Shown in pieces: positions 31,863-39,866 of a stretch of 45,958 bases of DNA. The notes under the pieces are model-generated. The model was not told where the DNA came from, searched no databases, and saw only the letters and a list, made by a program, of their open reading frames with translations. The first letter of the stretch is position 1; each line of letters starts with the position of its first letter. A program made the translations under genes and the position numbers. This stretch comes from CAZYXZ01 sp964651395 (GTDB lineage Bacteria > Actinomycetota > Actinomycetes > BP-191), in NCBI GenBank assembly GCA_964651395.1, contig CAZYXZ010000018.1:1-45958 (forward strand), in the 5' to 3' direction.

Positions 31863-31868
31863 TAGCAT
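31863..31868 (+). promoter_or_regulatory. -10 element, leaderless AsnC-domain gene
   Basis: TAGCAT ends 6 nt before GTG 31875. The hexamer begins 7 nt after the upstream stop, so this gene can be transcribed by itself. Confidence 0.5.
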
Positions 31869-31874
31869 CGCGGC

Positions 31875-32162
31875 GTGATCACTGCTGTCGTTCTCATCAA
31901 CGCGCAGGTGGACGAGATCGCCGACGTCGCCGAAGCGGTCTCGGCGCTCGACGGCGTGACCGAGGTCTACTCCGTCGCCGGCGACGTCGACCTGGTCGCG
32001 ATGGTGCGCGTCCGGCAGCACGAGGATCTCGCCGACGTGATCGCCGGCCGGGTCAACAAGGTGAAAGGCATACTGAGCACGCAGACCCTGATCGCGTTCC
32101 GGACGTACTCGAAGCACGACCTCGAGGCCGCGTTCGCGCTGGGGTTCGAGAACGCCGACTAG
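31875..32162 (+). CDS. Stand-alone Lrp/AsnC ligand-binding domain protein
   Basis: 95 aa. The whole protein matches the effector-binding (RAM/AsnC) domain: LINAQVDEIADVAEAVSALD, VYSVAGDVDLVAMVRV and ILSTQTLIAFRTYSKHD. It has no DNA-binding helix-turn-helix, so it may form mixed oligomers with full Lrp-type regulators or bind amino acids as a sensor. Such small proteins often neighbour trpD in actinobacteria. Start GTG 31875 agrees with the leaderless -10 box. Confidence 0.85.
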   Translation: MITAVVLINAQVDEIADVAEAVSALDGVTEVYSVAGDVDLVAMVRVRQHEDLADVIAGRVNKVKGILSTQTLIAFRTYSKHDLEAAFALGFENAD

Positions 32163-32178
32163 CTCGGAAAGGTCCGCG

Positions 32179-32697
32179 ATGACCGACATCGCGAAGTGGA
32201 CCCGCCGCGAGACGCTGGCGTTGGGTCTGGTCGGTTCCACCGCGCTCGTCGGGTTCGGCACGTCGCTGGTGACCGCTGCAGACGGCGAGCGGCCGGACGG
32301 ACTCATCGCGATCGGCCCCTTGAAGCAGCGGCTCCGAGAGGTCGTCGCTCGTGGCGGCGTGCTCTATGTCGAACGTGCGAAGGCCTACCTCGTCGCCCTG
32401 CCGAAGGACGACGGCACCGGTCCCGAGCTCCTCGGGCTGGCTCAGCGCTGCCCGCACCTGGGCTCGAAAGTGACGTTCTGCGCGAGCAGCGAGTTCTTCG
32501 AGTGCCTGTCCCACGGGGCGCGGTTCAATCGGGTGGGTGAGTACCAGTTCGGGCCGGCAGTCCGCGGCATGGACCGGCTGACGCTGCGCGTGATCGGCAA
32601 GGACCTCTACATCCAGCCGAACCTCCCCCAGGCAGGGCCGGCGCGTGGCACCGACACCCTGCACCAGCGGCCGGCCGGGCCGTTCTGCTCCGGCTAG
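32179..32697 (+). CDS. Tat-type Rieske [2Fe-2S] protein
   Basis: 172 aa. N-terminal TRRETLALGLVGSTALVGFG resembles a twin-arginine signal/anchor. The Rieske ligands are Cys91-Pro-His93 (CPHLG) and Cys109-Leu-Ser-His112 (CLSHG), with extra Cys101 between them. It lacks the rest of a cytochrome bc complex in the neighbourhood, so it is probably a free or membrane-attached electron-transfer protein. It has about 35 C-terminal residues rich in Pro and Gly ending in Cys. The stop overlaps the convergent trpD stop within CTAG. Confidence 0.8.
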   Translation: MTDIAKWTRRETLALGLVGSTALVGFGTSLVTAADGERPDGLIAIGPLKQRLREVVARGGVLYVERAKAYLVALPKDDGTGPELLGLAQRCPHLGSKVTFCASSEFFECLSHGARFNRVGEYQFGPAVRGMDRLTLRVIGKDLYIQPNLPQAGPARGTDTLHQRPAGPFCSG

Positions 32698-33731
32698 CCG
32701 GCCTTCAGGTCCTGGCTCACGCTGACCCAGCGCTCGAGGACGTCGGCGGCCCGGCCGTCGTCCACCGCCGCGCCCGCTTGCCCGTACGCCGACCGCATCT
32801 GCTCGACCAGCGGACCGTCGGTCGCCGTCGCCGCGACGATGGCGGCCGCCGCGTTGAGCAGCACGGCGTCGCGCACCGGCCCGCTGCCGCCGGCCAGCAC
32901 CGCGCGGGCGGCTTCGGCGTTCTGCGTCGCGTCGCCGCCCCGCAACGCGGCGGCGTCCGCGCGGGTGACCCCGAGGTCCTCGGGCTCGAACGTCGACTCG
33001 CTGACAGCGCCGCCGTGCACCCACCACACGCGCGACGGCGCACCGGTGGTCAGCTCGTCCAGCCCGTCCTCGCCGCGGAACACGAGCGCCGACGTGCCGC
33101 GCTCGGCCAGGACGCCCGCCATGACCCCGGCCATCCGCGCGTCGGCCACGCCGACCGCCTGCGCCACCGGCCGGGCCGGGTTGGTGAGCGGACCGAGGAA
33201 GTTGAAGACGGTCGGCACGCCGAGCTCCCGGCGCGGCACCGCCGTGTGCCGGAAGGCGGGGTGGAACACCGGGGCGAAGCAGAACGCGATGCCCGCCCGG
33301 TCGGCGCACTCCCCGACCGCGTCCGGCTCCAGGTCGACGACGACGCCCAGCGCCTCGAGCAGGTCGGCCGAGCCGCAGGCCGAGGACGCCGCGCGGTTGC
33401 CGTGCTTCACCACGCGGTGACCGGCCCCCGCCACGACGAGGGCGGCCATGGTCGAGATGTTCACCGTGTGCGCCCGGTCACCGCCGGTGCCGCAGGTGTC
33501 GACCACCGGCCACGGCACGCTCACCGGCCGGGCCCGCTCGAGCATGGTGGCGACCAGGCCGCTGACCTCGTCGGAGGACTCGCCCTTGGCGCGTAGCGCC
33601 ATGGCGAACCCGGCGATCTGCGCGGGCGTCGCCTCGCCGTCCATGACCTGTGCCATGACCCACGCCGCGTCGGCGCGAGCGAGGTCGGTGCCGGCCAGCA
33701 GCGCGCTGAGCACGCCGGGCCAGGTGCTCAT
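32694..33731 (-). CDS. trpD: Anthranilate phosphoribosyltransferase
   Basis: 345 aa, normal length. The PRPP-binding GTGGD motif (DTCGTGGDRAHTVNIST) and KHGNRAASSACGSAD are intact. It catalyses the second step of tryptophan synthesis. No other trp gene is in the window. Its stop overlaps that of the convergent Rieske gene by four bases (CTAG 32694-32697). The 3' end of the zinc-ribbon gene lies 13 nt upstream. Confidence 0.93.
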   Translation of the reverse strand: MSTWPGVLSALLAGTDLARADAAWVMAQVMDGEATPAQIAGFAMALRAKGESSDEVSGLVATMLERARPVSVPWPVVDTCGTGGDRAHTVNISTMAALVVAGAGHRVVKHGNRAASSACGSADLLEALGVVVDLEPDAVGECADRAGIAFCFAPVFHPAFRHTAVPRRELGVPTVFNFLGPLTNPARPVAQAVGVADARMAGVMAGVLAERGTSALVFRGEDGLDELTTGAPSRVWWVHGGAVSESTFEPEDLGVTRADAAALRGGDATQNAEAARAVLAGGSGPVRDAVLLNAAAAIVAATATDGPLVEQMRSAYGQAGAAVDDGRAADVLERWVSVSQDLKAG

Positions 33732-33744
33732 GGGCTCAGGCGAC

Positions 33745-34011
33745 TCAGCGGTCGAGGTAGGTGTCGAGGGCCTTGTAGAGCGCCTCGCGGTCGATGTGCA
33801 GCAGCGGGGCGATGTCGGCGAGCTTCTGCGCGGCGTCCTCGAGCGCGGCGGCGGCCGCGATGGCCTGGCTCGCCGTGCTCGTCACCAGCGCGTTGTACTC
33901 GTGGTTGTAGACGATGCCGCACCGCGGGCAACGACCCCCGGTGCCCTCCTCGATGATCTGGGCCAGGCGGTAGCCCTCGCCGCACTTGCCGCACCAGGCT
34001 TCGACGTTCAC
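33745..34011 (-). CDS. Small zinc-ribbon protein coupled to a receiver-like protein
   Basis: 88 aa. CGKCGEGYR and CPRCG form the zinc ribbon (about residues 7-31), followed by an Ala-rich helix and an amphipathic C-terminus. GTG 34011 is preceded by AGGGGG at about 6 nt and overlaps the stop of the receiver gene by 4 nt (GTGA), so it is co-translated. Role unknown; the pair may be regulatory. Confidence 0.72.
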   Translation of the reverse strand: MNVEAWCGKCGEGYRLAQIIEEGTGGRCPRCGIVYNHEYNALVTSTASQAIAAAAALEDAAQKLADIAPLLHIDREALYKALDTYLDR

Positions 34012-34433
34012 GCACGCCCCCTGTCGTCGGCGCCGCCCGGCGCCGTGCCAATCTTCACACGCTCCACGAGCAATCGGACGGCGGCGGCGGTGAGCGCCGC
34101 CGCGTCGATCGGATGCGCGAGTACGACGTCGGCCTGCGACCAGGTGCCGAGGAAGCGGTCGTCGGGCCGCCCGATGAGCACGATCACCGGCGGCGGGGAG
34201 TCCACGGAGTTCTTGATCTCCCGGCTCAGGCCGAGGCCGCCGGTCGGCCAGGCTTCCCCGTCCAGGACGACCAGGTCGGGCAGACCCTCGTCCACCGCCC
34301 GGATGACCTCCTCGCCCTCGTCGCACATGAGGTAGCTGAGGTCGTCGACCCCGGGTGCCGGCGAGCGCCCGATGGCCAGCTTGACCTGGTCGCGTACGAC
34401 CGGGTCCTCGCTGTACACGAGCACGATGGCCAT
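34008..34433 (-). CDS. Atypical receiver-domain protein
   Basis: 141 aa, a single CheY-like fold without an output domain. Candidate acidic residues Glu9/Asp10 (YSEDP) and phospho-acceptor Asp58 (VVLDGE) are present, but the conserved Lys of the K-P loop is replaced by His107 (LAHPID). It may be phosphorylated poorly or act by protein contact. It is coupled to the zinc-ribbon gene downstream. Confidence 0.7.
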   Translation of the reverse strand: MAIVLVYSEDPVVRDQVKLAIGRSPAPGVDDLSYLMCDEGEEVIRAVDEGLPDLVVLDGEAWPTGGLGLSREIKNSVDSPPPVIVLIGRPDDRFLGTWSQADVVLAHPIDAAALTAAAVRLLVERVKIGTAPGGADDRGRA

Positions 34434-34525
34434 GCCGGCGCAGTCCTTAGTCTCGGTAGGTTGGGCGGGCGCGAATGCTACCGCCCCGTGAGATCCTGAC
34501 CCTCCGCACCGAAGAAGGAGAACCC

Positions 34526-34954
34526 ATGCCCGCCCTGGACGGCACGAAGACCCACGACAACCTCAAGGAGGCGTTCGCCGGCGAGAGCCAGGCCAACCGC
34601 CGCTACCTCTACTTCGCCCGCAAGGCCGACATCGAGGGCTACCCCGACGTCGCCGGCCTGTTCCGCGACGTCGCCGAGGGCGAGACCGGCCACGCGTTCG
34701 GCCACTTCGACTTCCTGGCCGAGGTCGGCGACCCGGCGACGGGCAGCAAGGTCGGGAAGACCACCGACAACCTGCAGTCGGCCATCGACGGGGAGACCTA
34801 CGAGTTCACCGAGATGTACCCCGGCTTCGCCCGGACCGCGCGGGACGAGGGCTTCGCCGAGATCGCCGAGTGGTTCGAGACGCTCGCCCGCGCGGAGAAG
34901 AGCCACGCCGGCCGCTTCGCCAAGGGCCTCGACGCCGTCAAGGCCGATGCCTGA
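34526..34954 (+). CDS. Rubrerythrin (diiron ferritin-like domain)
   Basis: 142 aa. Iron-binding Glu/His residues fall in ESQANRRYLYFA, EGETGHAFGHFDFL, DGETYEFTEMYPGF and EKSHAGRF. The C-terminal rubredoxin domain is absent. It probably reduces peroxide using a separate electron donor. AAGGAG (34515-34520) fixes the start at ATG 34526, 5 nt on. It is followed by the DUF3501 gene with a 15-nt gap, a neighbour pair that recurs in bacteria. Confidence 0.9.
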   Translation: MPALDGTKTHDNLKEAFAGESQANRRYLYFARKADIEGYPDVAGLFRDVAEGETGHAFGHFDFLAEVGDPATGSKVGKTTDNLQSAIDGETYEFTEMYPGFARTARDEGFAEIAEWFETLARAEKSHAGRFAKGLDAVKADA

Positions 34955-34969
34955 GACGCACGCCGCGTA

Positions 34970-35545
34970 GTGCTCACCCGGGACGACCTCGAGCTCGACC
35001 TCGGCGCGTACGCGGAGCAGCGCGCCGAGGTGCGGGCCCGGGCCATCGAGCTGAAGAAGGTCCGCCGGATGCACCTGGGCGACATCGTCACCCTGGTGTT
35101 CGAGAACCGGGACACGATCCGCTTCCAGGTCCAGGAGATGCTCTTCGCGGAGCGCATCACCGAGCCGGACGCGATCCAGGTGGAGCTCGACACGTACAAC
35201 CCGCTGCTGCCGGACTCCCATGCGCTGTCGGCGACCCTGTTCCTCGAGATTCCGGACATGGCCACGCTCAAGGAAGAGCTCCCGCGTCTGGTCGGCATCG
35301 AGCAGGCGTTACGGCTCACCGTGGGTCACGAGACCGTTGCCGCGGTGGGTGAGGAAGGTCGCTCCCGAGAGGACTACACGTCCACGGTGCACTACCTACG
35401 CTTTCCCCTGACGGACGCGCAGCGCGACGCCTTCCGCGACCCGGAAGTGCCGGCCGTACTCGTCGTCGACCACGCGAACTACGCGGAGGCCGCTCCCATC
35501 CCGGCCGACGTGCGCCGTAGCCTTATCGCCGACTTGGCGTTGTAG
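34970..35545 (+). CDS. DUF3501 family protein
   Basis: 191 aa from GTG 34970, normal length for DUF3501. The signature segment ELKKVRRMHLGDIVTLVFEN is followed by TIRFQVQEMLFAERITEPD. The family is uncharacterised but often sits beside rubrerythrin and iron-sulfur oxidoreductases, so an accessory role in peroxide or redox handling is inferred. Confidence 0.8.
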   Translation: MLTRDDLELDLGAYAEQRAEVRARAIELKKVRRMHLGDIVTLVFENRDTIRFQVQEMLFAERITEPDAIQVELDTYNPLLPDSHALSATLFLEIPDMATLKEELPRLVGIEQALRLTVGHETVAAVGEEGRSREDYTSTVHYLRFPLTDAQRDAFRDPEVPAVLVVDHANYAEAAPIPADVRRSLIADLAL

Positions 35546-35578
35546 GCAGGAATTGGGTCGGCTCTCCGGTACTAGTCA

Positions 35579-37033
35579 GTGACTCTGGGGGTGAATGTGG
35601 CGCGGCGTCTGGCCCTGGCTGCCCTGGCGATGCTGTGTGCGTGCAGCGCCGCGCCGGCTCCGCAGAGCCTCCAGCAGGTGCCGGAGAGCCAGGCACCGCT
35701 GCCCGGCGAGCAGGTGCCCGGTGTGGACACCCCCACCGGCGCGCCCTCCGTCACAGGCCCCGGCGGGGTGACGACCGGCCCCGGCGCGCCCGGCCCGACC
35801 GGGGGCGGCGCCAACCCCGGCAACCCCGGAGGTCCCCTCCCCTCGCGAACCGGCGGCACCGGCGGCCCCAAGCCGAGCACCCTGTTCACGGTGAAGGAAG
35901 ACCGCATCGGCATCACGGACGCACAGATCACGTTGTGCGCGCACGCCGCGCTCACCTACGGGGCGGCGTTCAACACGACCGCCGACGACTTCAACGTGTT
36001 CTGGACCGAGCTCAACGCGCGAGGCGGCATCTACGGGCGCAAGGTCGTGGCGACCTACGAGAACGACAACTACACCGCCGCGGACGCCAAGACCGCCGCG
36101 GTGGCGTGCAAGGCGAAGAACCCGTTCATGATCCTTGGGGGCATCGGCTTCGACCAGATCCCCGCCGTGCGCAACTACGTCGAGCAGGAGCACATCCTCT
36201 ACCTGCACCACACGGCCACGGTGAAGGGCAGCGAGGGTCTGAAGTACTCCTTCTCCGCGTTGCCGACGGTCGAACGGATGGGCGAGGGCTTCGCGCAGCT
36301 GGCCATCGCGAAGTACCGGACCCTGCGTATCGGCATCATCGAGCGGGACAGCCCCAACTGGAGCCCCGGCACGGACCGGTTCAAGGCGATGGCCAAGGCA
36401 GCCGGGCTCAACATCGTCGCCACGGTGAAGGTCGTCGACAAGCAGGCCAACTACACCGACGCGATCCTGGCGATGAAGAACGCCCGGGCCGACGTCGTGT
36501 TCGGATGGGAGAACGCGCTCAACGCGATCCAGATCATCAAGGCGGGCAAGGCGCAGCTCTACAACCCGATCTGGATGGTCTTCGGCCTCAACATCATCAG
36601 CCAGACCCTCGGCGCGGACGCGCTCAACCCCCCGCTCGTCGGGTCCGTGATGTTCACCCCCTACAGCTACGGCGACTACACCGGTCCGTTCGCGCGCTAC
36701 GCCGACGACATCCGCGAGTTCGAGGCGCAGTACCGCAAGTGGCGCCCGAACACCGACCTCACGGGCCTGGGTGGAGACCTGCTGTTCCTGAACTGGGTCG
36801 GCCAGAAAGCCCTGGCGCAGCAGCTCCGCCTGTGCGGGCAGACGTGCACGCGCAACGGGTTCGTCGACGTGATGACGAACTACCGGGCGCGCCCGACCTC
36901 GAGCGCGTGCGACATCGACTTCACCCGCGGCGACGGCCACCACGGCGCGGTGCAGGTGAACTGGATCGAGGCGTACAACGCGCCCGGGAACAAGGTCAAC
37001 TTCCGCGTCACCACGCCCTGCGTCGGGCCCTAG
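35579..37033 (+). CDS. ABC transporter substrate-binding lipoprotein (branched-chain amino-acid type)
   Basis: 484 aa by GTG 35579. A signal peptide (LALAALAMLCACS) gives a lipidated Cys. Next is an unusual tether of about 75 residues rich in Pro, Gly and Thr, and from about residue 100 a Peripla_BP_6 receptor (IGITDAQITL, then RKVVATYENDNYTAADAK). GTG 35597 is a better start by ribosome-binding-site spacing (GGGGG at 35585-35589); the frame and the lipobox are unchanged. Ligand not assignable; branched-chain amino acids, amides or urea are known for the fold. Confidence 0.85.
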   Translation: MTLGVNVARRLALAALAMLCACSAAPAPQSLQQVPESQAPLPGEQVPGVDTPTGAPSVTGPGGVTTGPGAPGPTGGGANPGNPGGPLPSRTGGTGGPKPSTLFTVKEDRIGITDAQITLCAHAALTYGAAFNTTADDFNVFWTELNARGGIYGRKVVATYENDNYTAADAKTAAVACKAKNPFMILGGIGFDQIPAVRNYVEQEHILYLHHTATVKGSEGLKYSFSALPTVERMGEGFAQLAIAKYRTLRIGIIERDSPNWSPGTDRFKAMAKAAGLNIVATVKVVDKQANYTDAILAMKNARADVVFGWENALNAIQIIKAGKAQLYNPIWMVFGLNIISQTLGADALNPPLVGSVMFTPYSYGDYTGPFARYADDIREFEAQYRKWRPNTDLTGLGGDLLFLNWVGQKALAQQLRLCGQTCTRNGFVDVMTNYRARPTSSACDIDFTRGDGHHGAVQVNWIEAYNAPGNKVNFRVTTPCVGP

Positions 37034-37041
37034 GGACTCGC

Positions 37042-37986
37042 GTGGGTCAGGTACTCGTCCTCGGTCTGATCTCCGGCGGCATCTACGCACTGTTCGCGCT
37101 GGGCGTGGTCATGGTCTTCCGCGGCACCGGGGTGCTGTCGTTCGCGCAGGGTGAGATCGGCACCGCGGCACTGTTCGTCGCGGCGTACCTCGTCACCGAC
37201 AACAACTGGCCCTGGTGGCTGGGCGCCGCCGCGGCGTTGCTGGCGGCGACGGCGATGGGGGCGCTCTTCGAGTTCGGCGTCGTCCGCCGCATGATCGGCG
37301 CCGACCCGGTCGCCGTCGCGGTGGCGACAGTCGGCCTCGTGCTGCTGCTGCTGTCGGTCGAGATCCAGCTGGTCGGCCAGAGCCCCAAGCAGCTAGCCGG
37401 GCCGTTCAAGGGCGGCGTCGAGATCGCCGGCGTGATCGTGAGTCCCACGCAGATCATCGCCTTGACCCTCGCCGTGCTCCTCGGCTTCGGCCTGCAGGCG
37501 GCCCTGCGGCGCACGGACTTCGGTCTCGGCATCCTGGCCGCCGCCGCCGACCCGACCGCCGCACGCATGGTCGGCGTGCCGCTGCACCGCGTGTCGCTGA
37601 CGGTCTGGGGTGCCGGCGCCGCGCTGTCGGCGATCGCCGCGATCCTGGTCGAGCCGACGGTGGGCGTGTTCGTGCCCGGGTACGCGAGCGAGCTCTACGT
37701 CGTCGGCCTCGCCGCCGCGGTGGTCGGCGGGCTGACCAGCCTGCCCGGTGCCGTCGTCGGCGGCGTCGTCATCGGAGTGGCCGAGTCGGCCGCGCAGCGC
37801 TACCTGGGCCAGCTGCCGGCCGGCGGCGGCGTCCTCCCCGACTGGGCCTACGGCCTGCCCGGCCTGCGCTACGTGGTGGTCCTCGTCGTCCTCCTGGTCG
37901 TGCTGCTCGGACGCCAGCTGCTGCCCGACCTGAAGCGACGGCTCGAGGCGTCCGGTCGCCTGGCTCCGGCCCCGGCCGGCACATGA
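37042..37986 (+). CDS. livH: ABC transporter permease (LivH type)
   Basis: 314 aa, GTG start 8 nt after the upstream stop. About eight or nine membrane helices. GLISGGIYALFALGVVMVFR at the N-terminus and PTAARMVGVPLHRVSLTVWG before the last third are family marks. It pairs with the LivM domain of the next protein. The stop overlaps the next ATG (ATGA). Confidence 0.9.
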   Translation: MGQVLVLGLISGGIYALFALGVVMVFRGTGVLSFAQGEIGTAALFVAAYLVTDNNWPWWLGAAAALLAATAMGALFEFGVVRRMIGADPVAVAVATVGLVLLLLSVEIQLVGQSPKQLAGPFKGGVEIAGVIVSPTQIIALTLAVLLGFGLQAALRRTDFGLGILAAAADPTAARMVGVPLHRVSLTVWGAGAALSAIAAILVEPTVGVFVPGYASELYVVGLAAAVVGGLTSLPGAVVGGVVIGVAESAAQRYLGQLPAGGGVLPDWAYGLPGLRYVVVLVVLLVVLLGRQLLPDLKRRLEASGRLAPAPAGT

Positions 37987-39866
37987 CCGTCGAGGCCGTC
38001 ACCGCCGGCACGACCCGCGAGAAGTCCTTCACGGTCCCGTGGCTGCTCGTCGCGCTCGTGCTCGTCGCGGTCCTCCCGCCGCTGGTCGGCCGGACCGCTC
38101 TGCTCCCCGAGAAGAACGCGCTGCTGCTCTGCGCCGGGGCGTCGTACGCCCTCGCGGGCCTGTCGCTGAACATGCTCATGGGCTACGCCGGGCAGATCTC
38201 GCTGGGCCAGTTCGCGTTCGTCGGCGTGGGGGCCTTCACCACCGGCTACGTCACGGGCGTCAATGACCTGCGACTCCCCTGGGTTTTCGGTCTCGCCGCC
38301 GCCGCCGTGGTGGGCGGCGCGGTTGCCTTCCTCGTCGGCCTGCCCGCACTGCGCCTGCGCGGGCTGTACCTGGCCGTCGTGACGATCGGCGTGGCGTACG
38401 TCTGCTGGCAGTCGGTGTTCCGCGCCGAGGCCGTCGGGGGCGGATCCGCCGGCAAGGTCATCCCTCCGCCGTACATCGGGACCAAGGCGCTGTCCTACAG
38501 CGCGAACTTCCTCTCCATCGCCCTCGTCGTCCTCGTGCTGGTGTGGGCCATGGACGTGAACCTGACCCGCTCGCGGCTCGGCCGCGCGTTCCAGGCCGTG
38601 CGCGCCGACGAGCAGGTGGCGGCGTCGTTCGGCGTCGACGTGGCGCGCTACAAGCTGCTCGCCTTCACACTGTCCGGTGCGGTCGCCGGGCTGGGCGGGG
38701 CCGTCTACGGGACGGCGTTCGGCACGGTCAACAGCGACAGCTTCAGCTACTCGAGCTCCTTGCTGCTCGTCGTGATCGTGGTGATCGGCGGGCTGGGCAG
38801 CCGCGGCGGAGTCGTGGTCGCCGCGTTCTTCACCGCGCTGCTGCCCGACTTCATGGTCTGGCTGTTCGGCGAGGACATCCGCGGCTACGACCTGGTCATC
38901 AACGCGGCGCTGCTGATGTTCACCATCGCGCGGCACCCGGGTGGGCTGGCCGGCGCGATGCGTGAGGCGAAGGTCGAGCGCGCGCGCAAGCAGGGCGGCG
39001 AACCTCCTCTGCCACCGACGCGCCCGCACCTACCGGCCCTCGGCAAGCCGAGCGGCCTGCCCAAGCCGCCGCTGGCGGCCGCCGGCACGCCGGTGCTGTC
39101 GGTGCACGGCGTGTCGGTCCACTTCGGCGGACTCGTCGCCGTCGACGACGCCTCGATCCGGGTCGACCGCGGCACGATCGTCGCGCTGATGGGACCCAAC
39201 GGCGCCGGCAAGACGACGCTGTTCAACGTCGTCACCGGAGCGCAGCCGGCGGACACGGGTCGGATCGAGTTCCTCGGACGCGACATCAGCGCACTGCCGG
39301 CGCACGCGCGCGCGGCCTGCGGCATCGGCCGCACGTTCCAGCTGATCGGGCTGGCCAAGAGCCAGACCGTCTTCGAGAACCTGCTGATGGCGCAGCACCT
39401 GGCGGCGCCGTACAGCGTCGCCTCCGCCCTGACGATGGTCGGGACGAGCCGGCGCTACGAGAAGGAGATCCGCGAACGCGCGCGCCGGACGCTCGACGGC
39501 CTGGGCTTCCAGCACTACGCCGACAGCGAGGTGGGGCGGCTCTCGCACGGCCAGCAACGCATCGTCGAGATCGGCTGCTGCCTGGTGACCAGTCCGGAGC
39601 TGGTCATGCTCGACGAGCCGAGCGCGGGCATGAGCCCGGCCGCCGCCGAGGACCTCGCGGTGACTCTCCTCGATGTCCGGGACCGACTGGGGCAGACGGT
39701 GCTGCTCATCGAGCACAACGTCCCGCTCGTCCTGGGCGTCGCCGACGAGCTCTACGTCATGAACGCCGGCACGGTGATCGCCGACGGCGAGGCGGTGGAG
39801 GTGGTCGGGCGTCCGGAGGTCGTCACGGCCTACCTCGGCACCGCGCCGCAGGGGGCGCGCCGATGA
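37983..39866 (+). CDS. LivM-LivG fusion: permease plus ATP-binding domain
   Basis: 627 aa. Residues about 1-325 are a LivM permease (NMLMGYAGQISLGQFAFVG, then RAFQAVRADEQVAASFGVD). A linker rich in Pro and Lys (about 330-370) joins a LivG ATPase with Walker A GPNGAGKTT (404-412) and signature LSHGQ (520-524), followed by Walker B LVMLDEPSAG. In most bacteria these are two genes; here there is no stop between them and no frame change, so the fusion looks genuine. ATG 37983 overlaps the livH stop by 4 nt. Confidence 0.9.
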   Translation: MTVEAVTAGTTREKSFTVPWLLVALVLVAVLPPLVGRTALLPEKNALLLCAGASYALAGLSLNMLMGYAGQISLGQFAFVGVGAFTTGYVTGVNDLRLPWVFGLAAAAVVGGAVAFLVGLPALRLRGLYLAVVTIGVAYVCWQSVFRAEAVGGGSAGKVIPPPYIGTKALSYSANFLSIALVVLVLVWAMDVNLTRSRLGRAFQAVRADEQVAASFGVDVARYKLLAFTLSGAVAGLGGAVYGTAFGTVNSDSFSYSSSLLLVVIVVIGGLGSRGGVVVAAFFTALLPDFMVWLFGEDIRGYDLVINAALLMFTIARHPGGLAGAMREAKVERARKQGGEPPLPPTRPHLPALGKPSGLPKPPLAAAGTPVLSVHGVSVHFGGLVAVDDASIRVDRGTIVALMGPNGAGKTTLFNVVTGAQPADTGRIEFLGRDISALPAHARAACGIGRTFQLIGLAKSQTVFENLLMAQHLAAPYSVASALTMVGTSRRYEKEIRERARRTLDGLGFQHYADSEVGRLSHGQQRIVEIGCCLVTSPELVMLDEPSAGMSPAAAEDLAVTLLDVRDRLGQTVLLIEHNVPLVLGVADELYVMNAGTVIADGEAVEVVGRPEVVTAYLGTAPQGARR

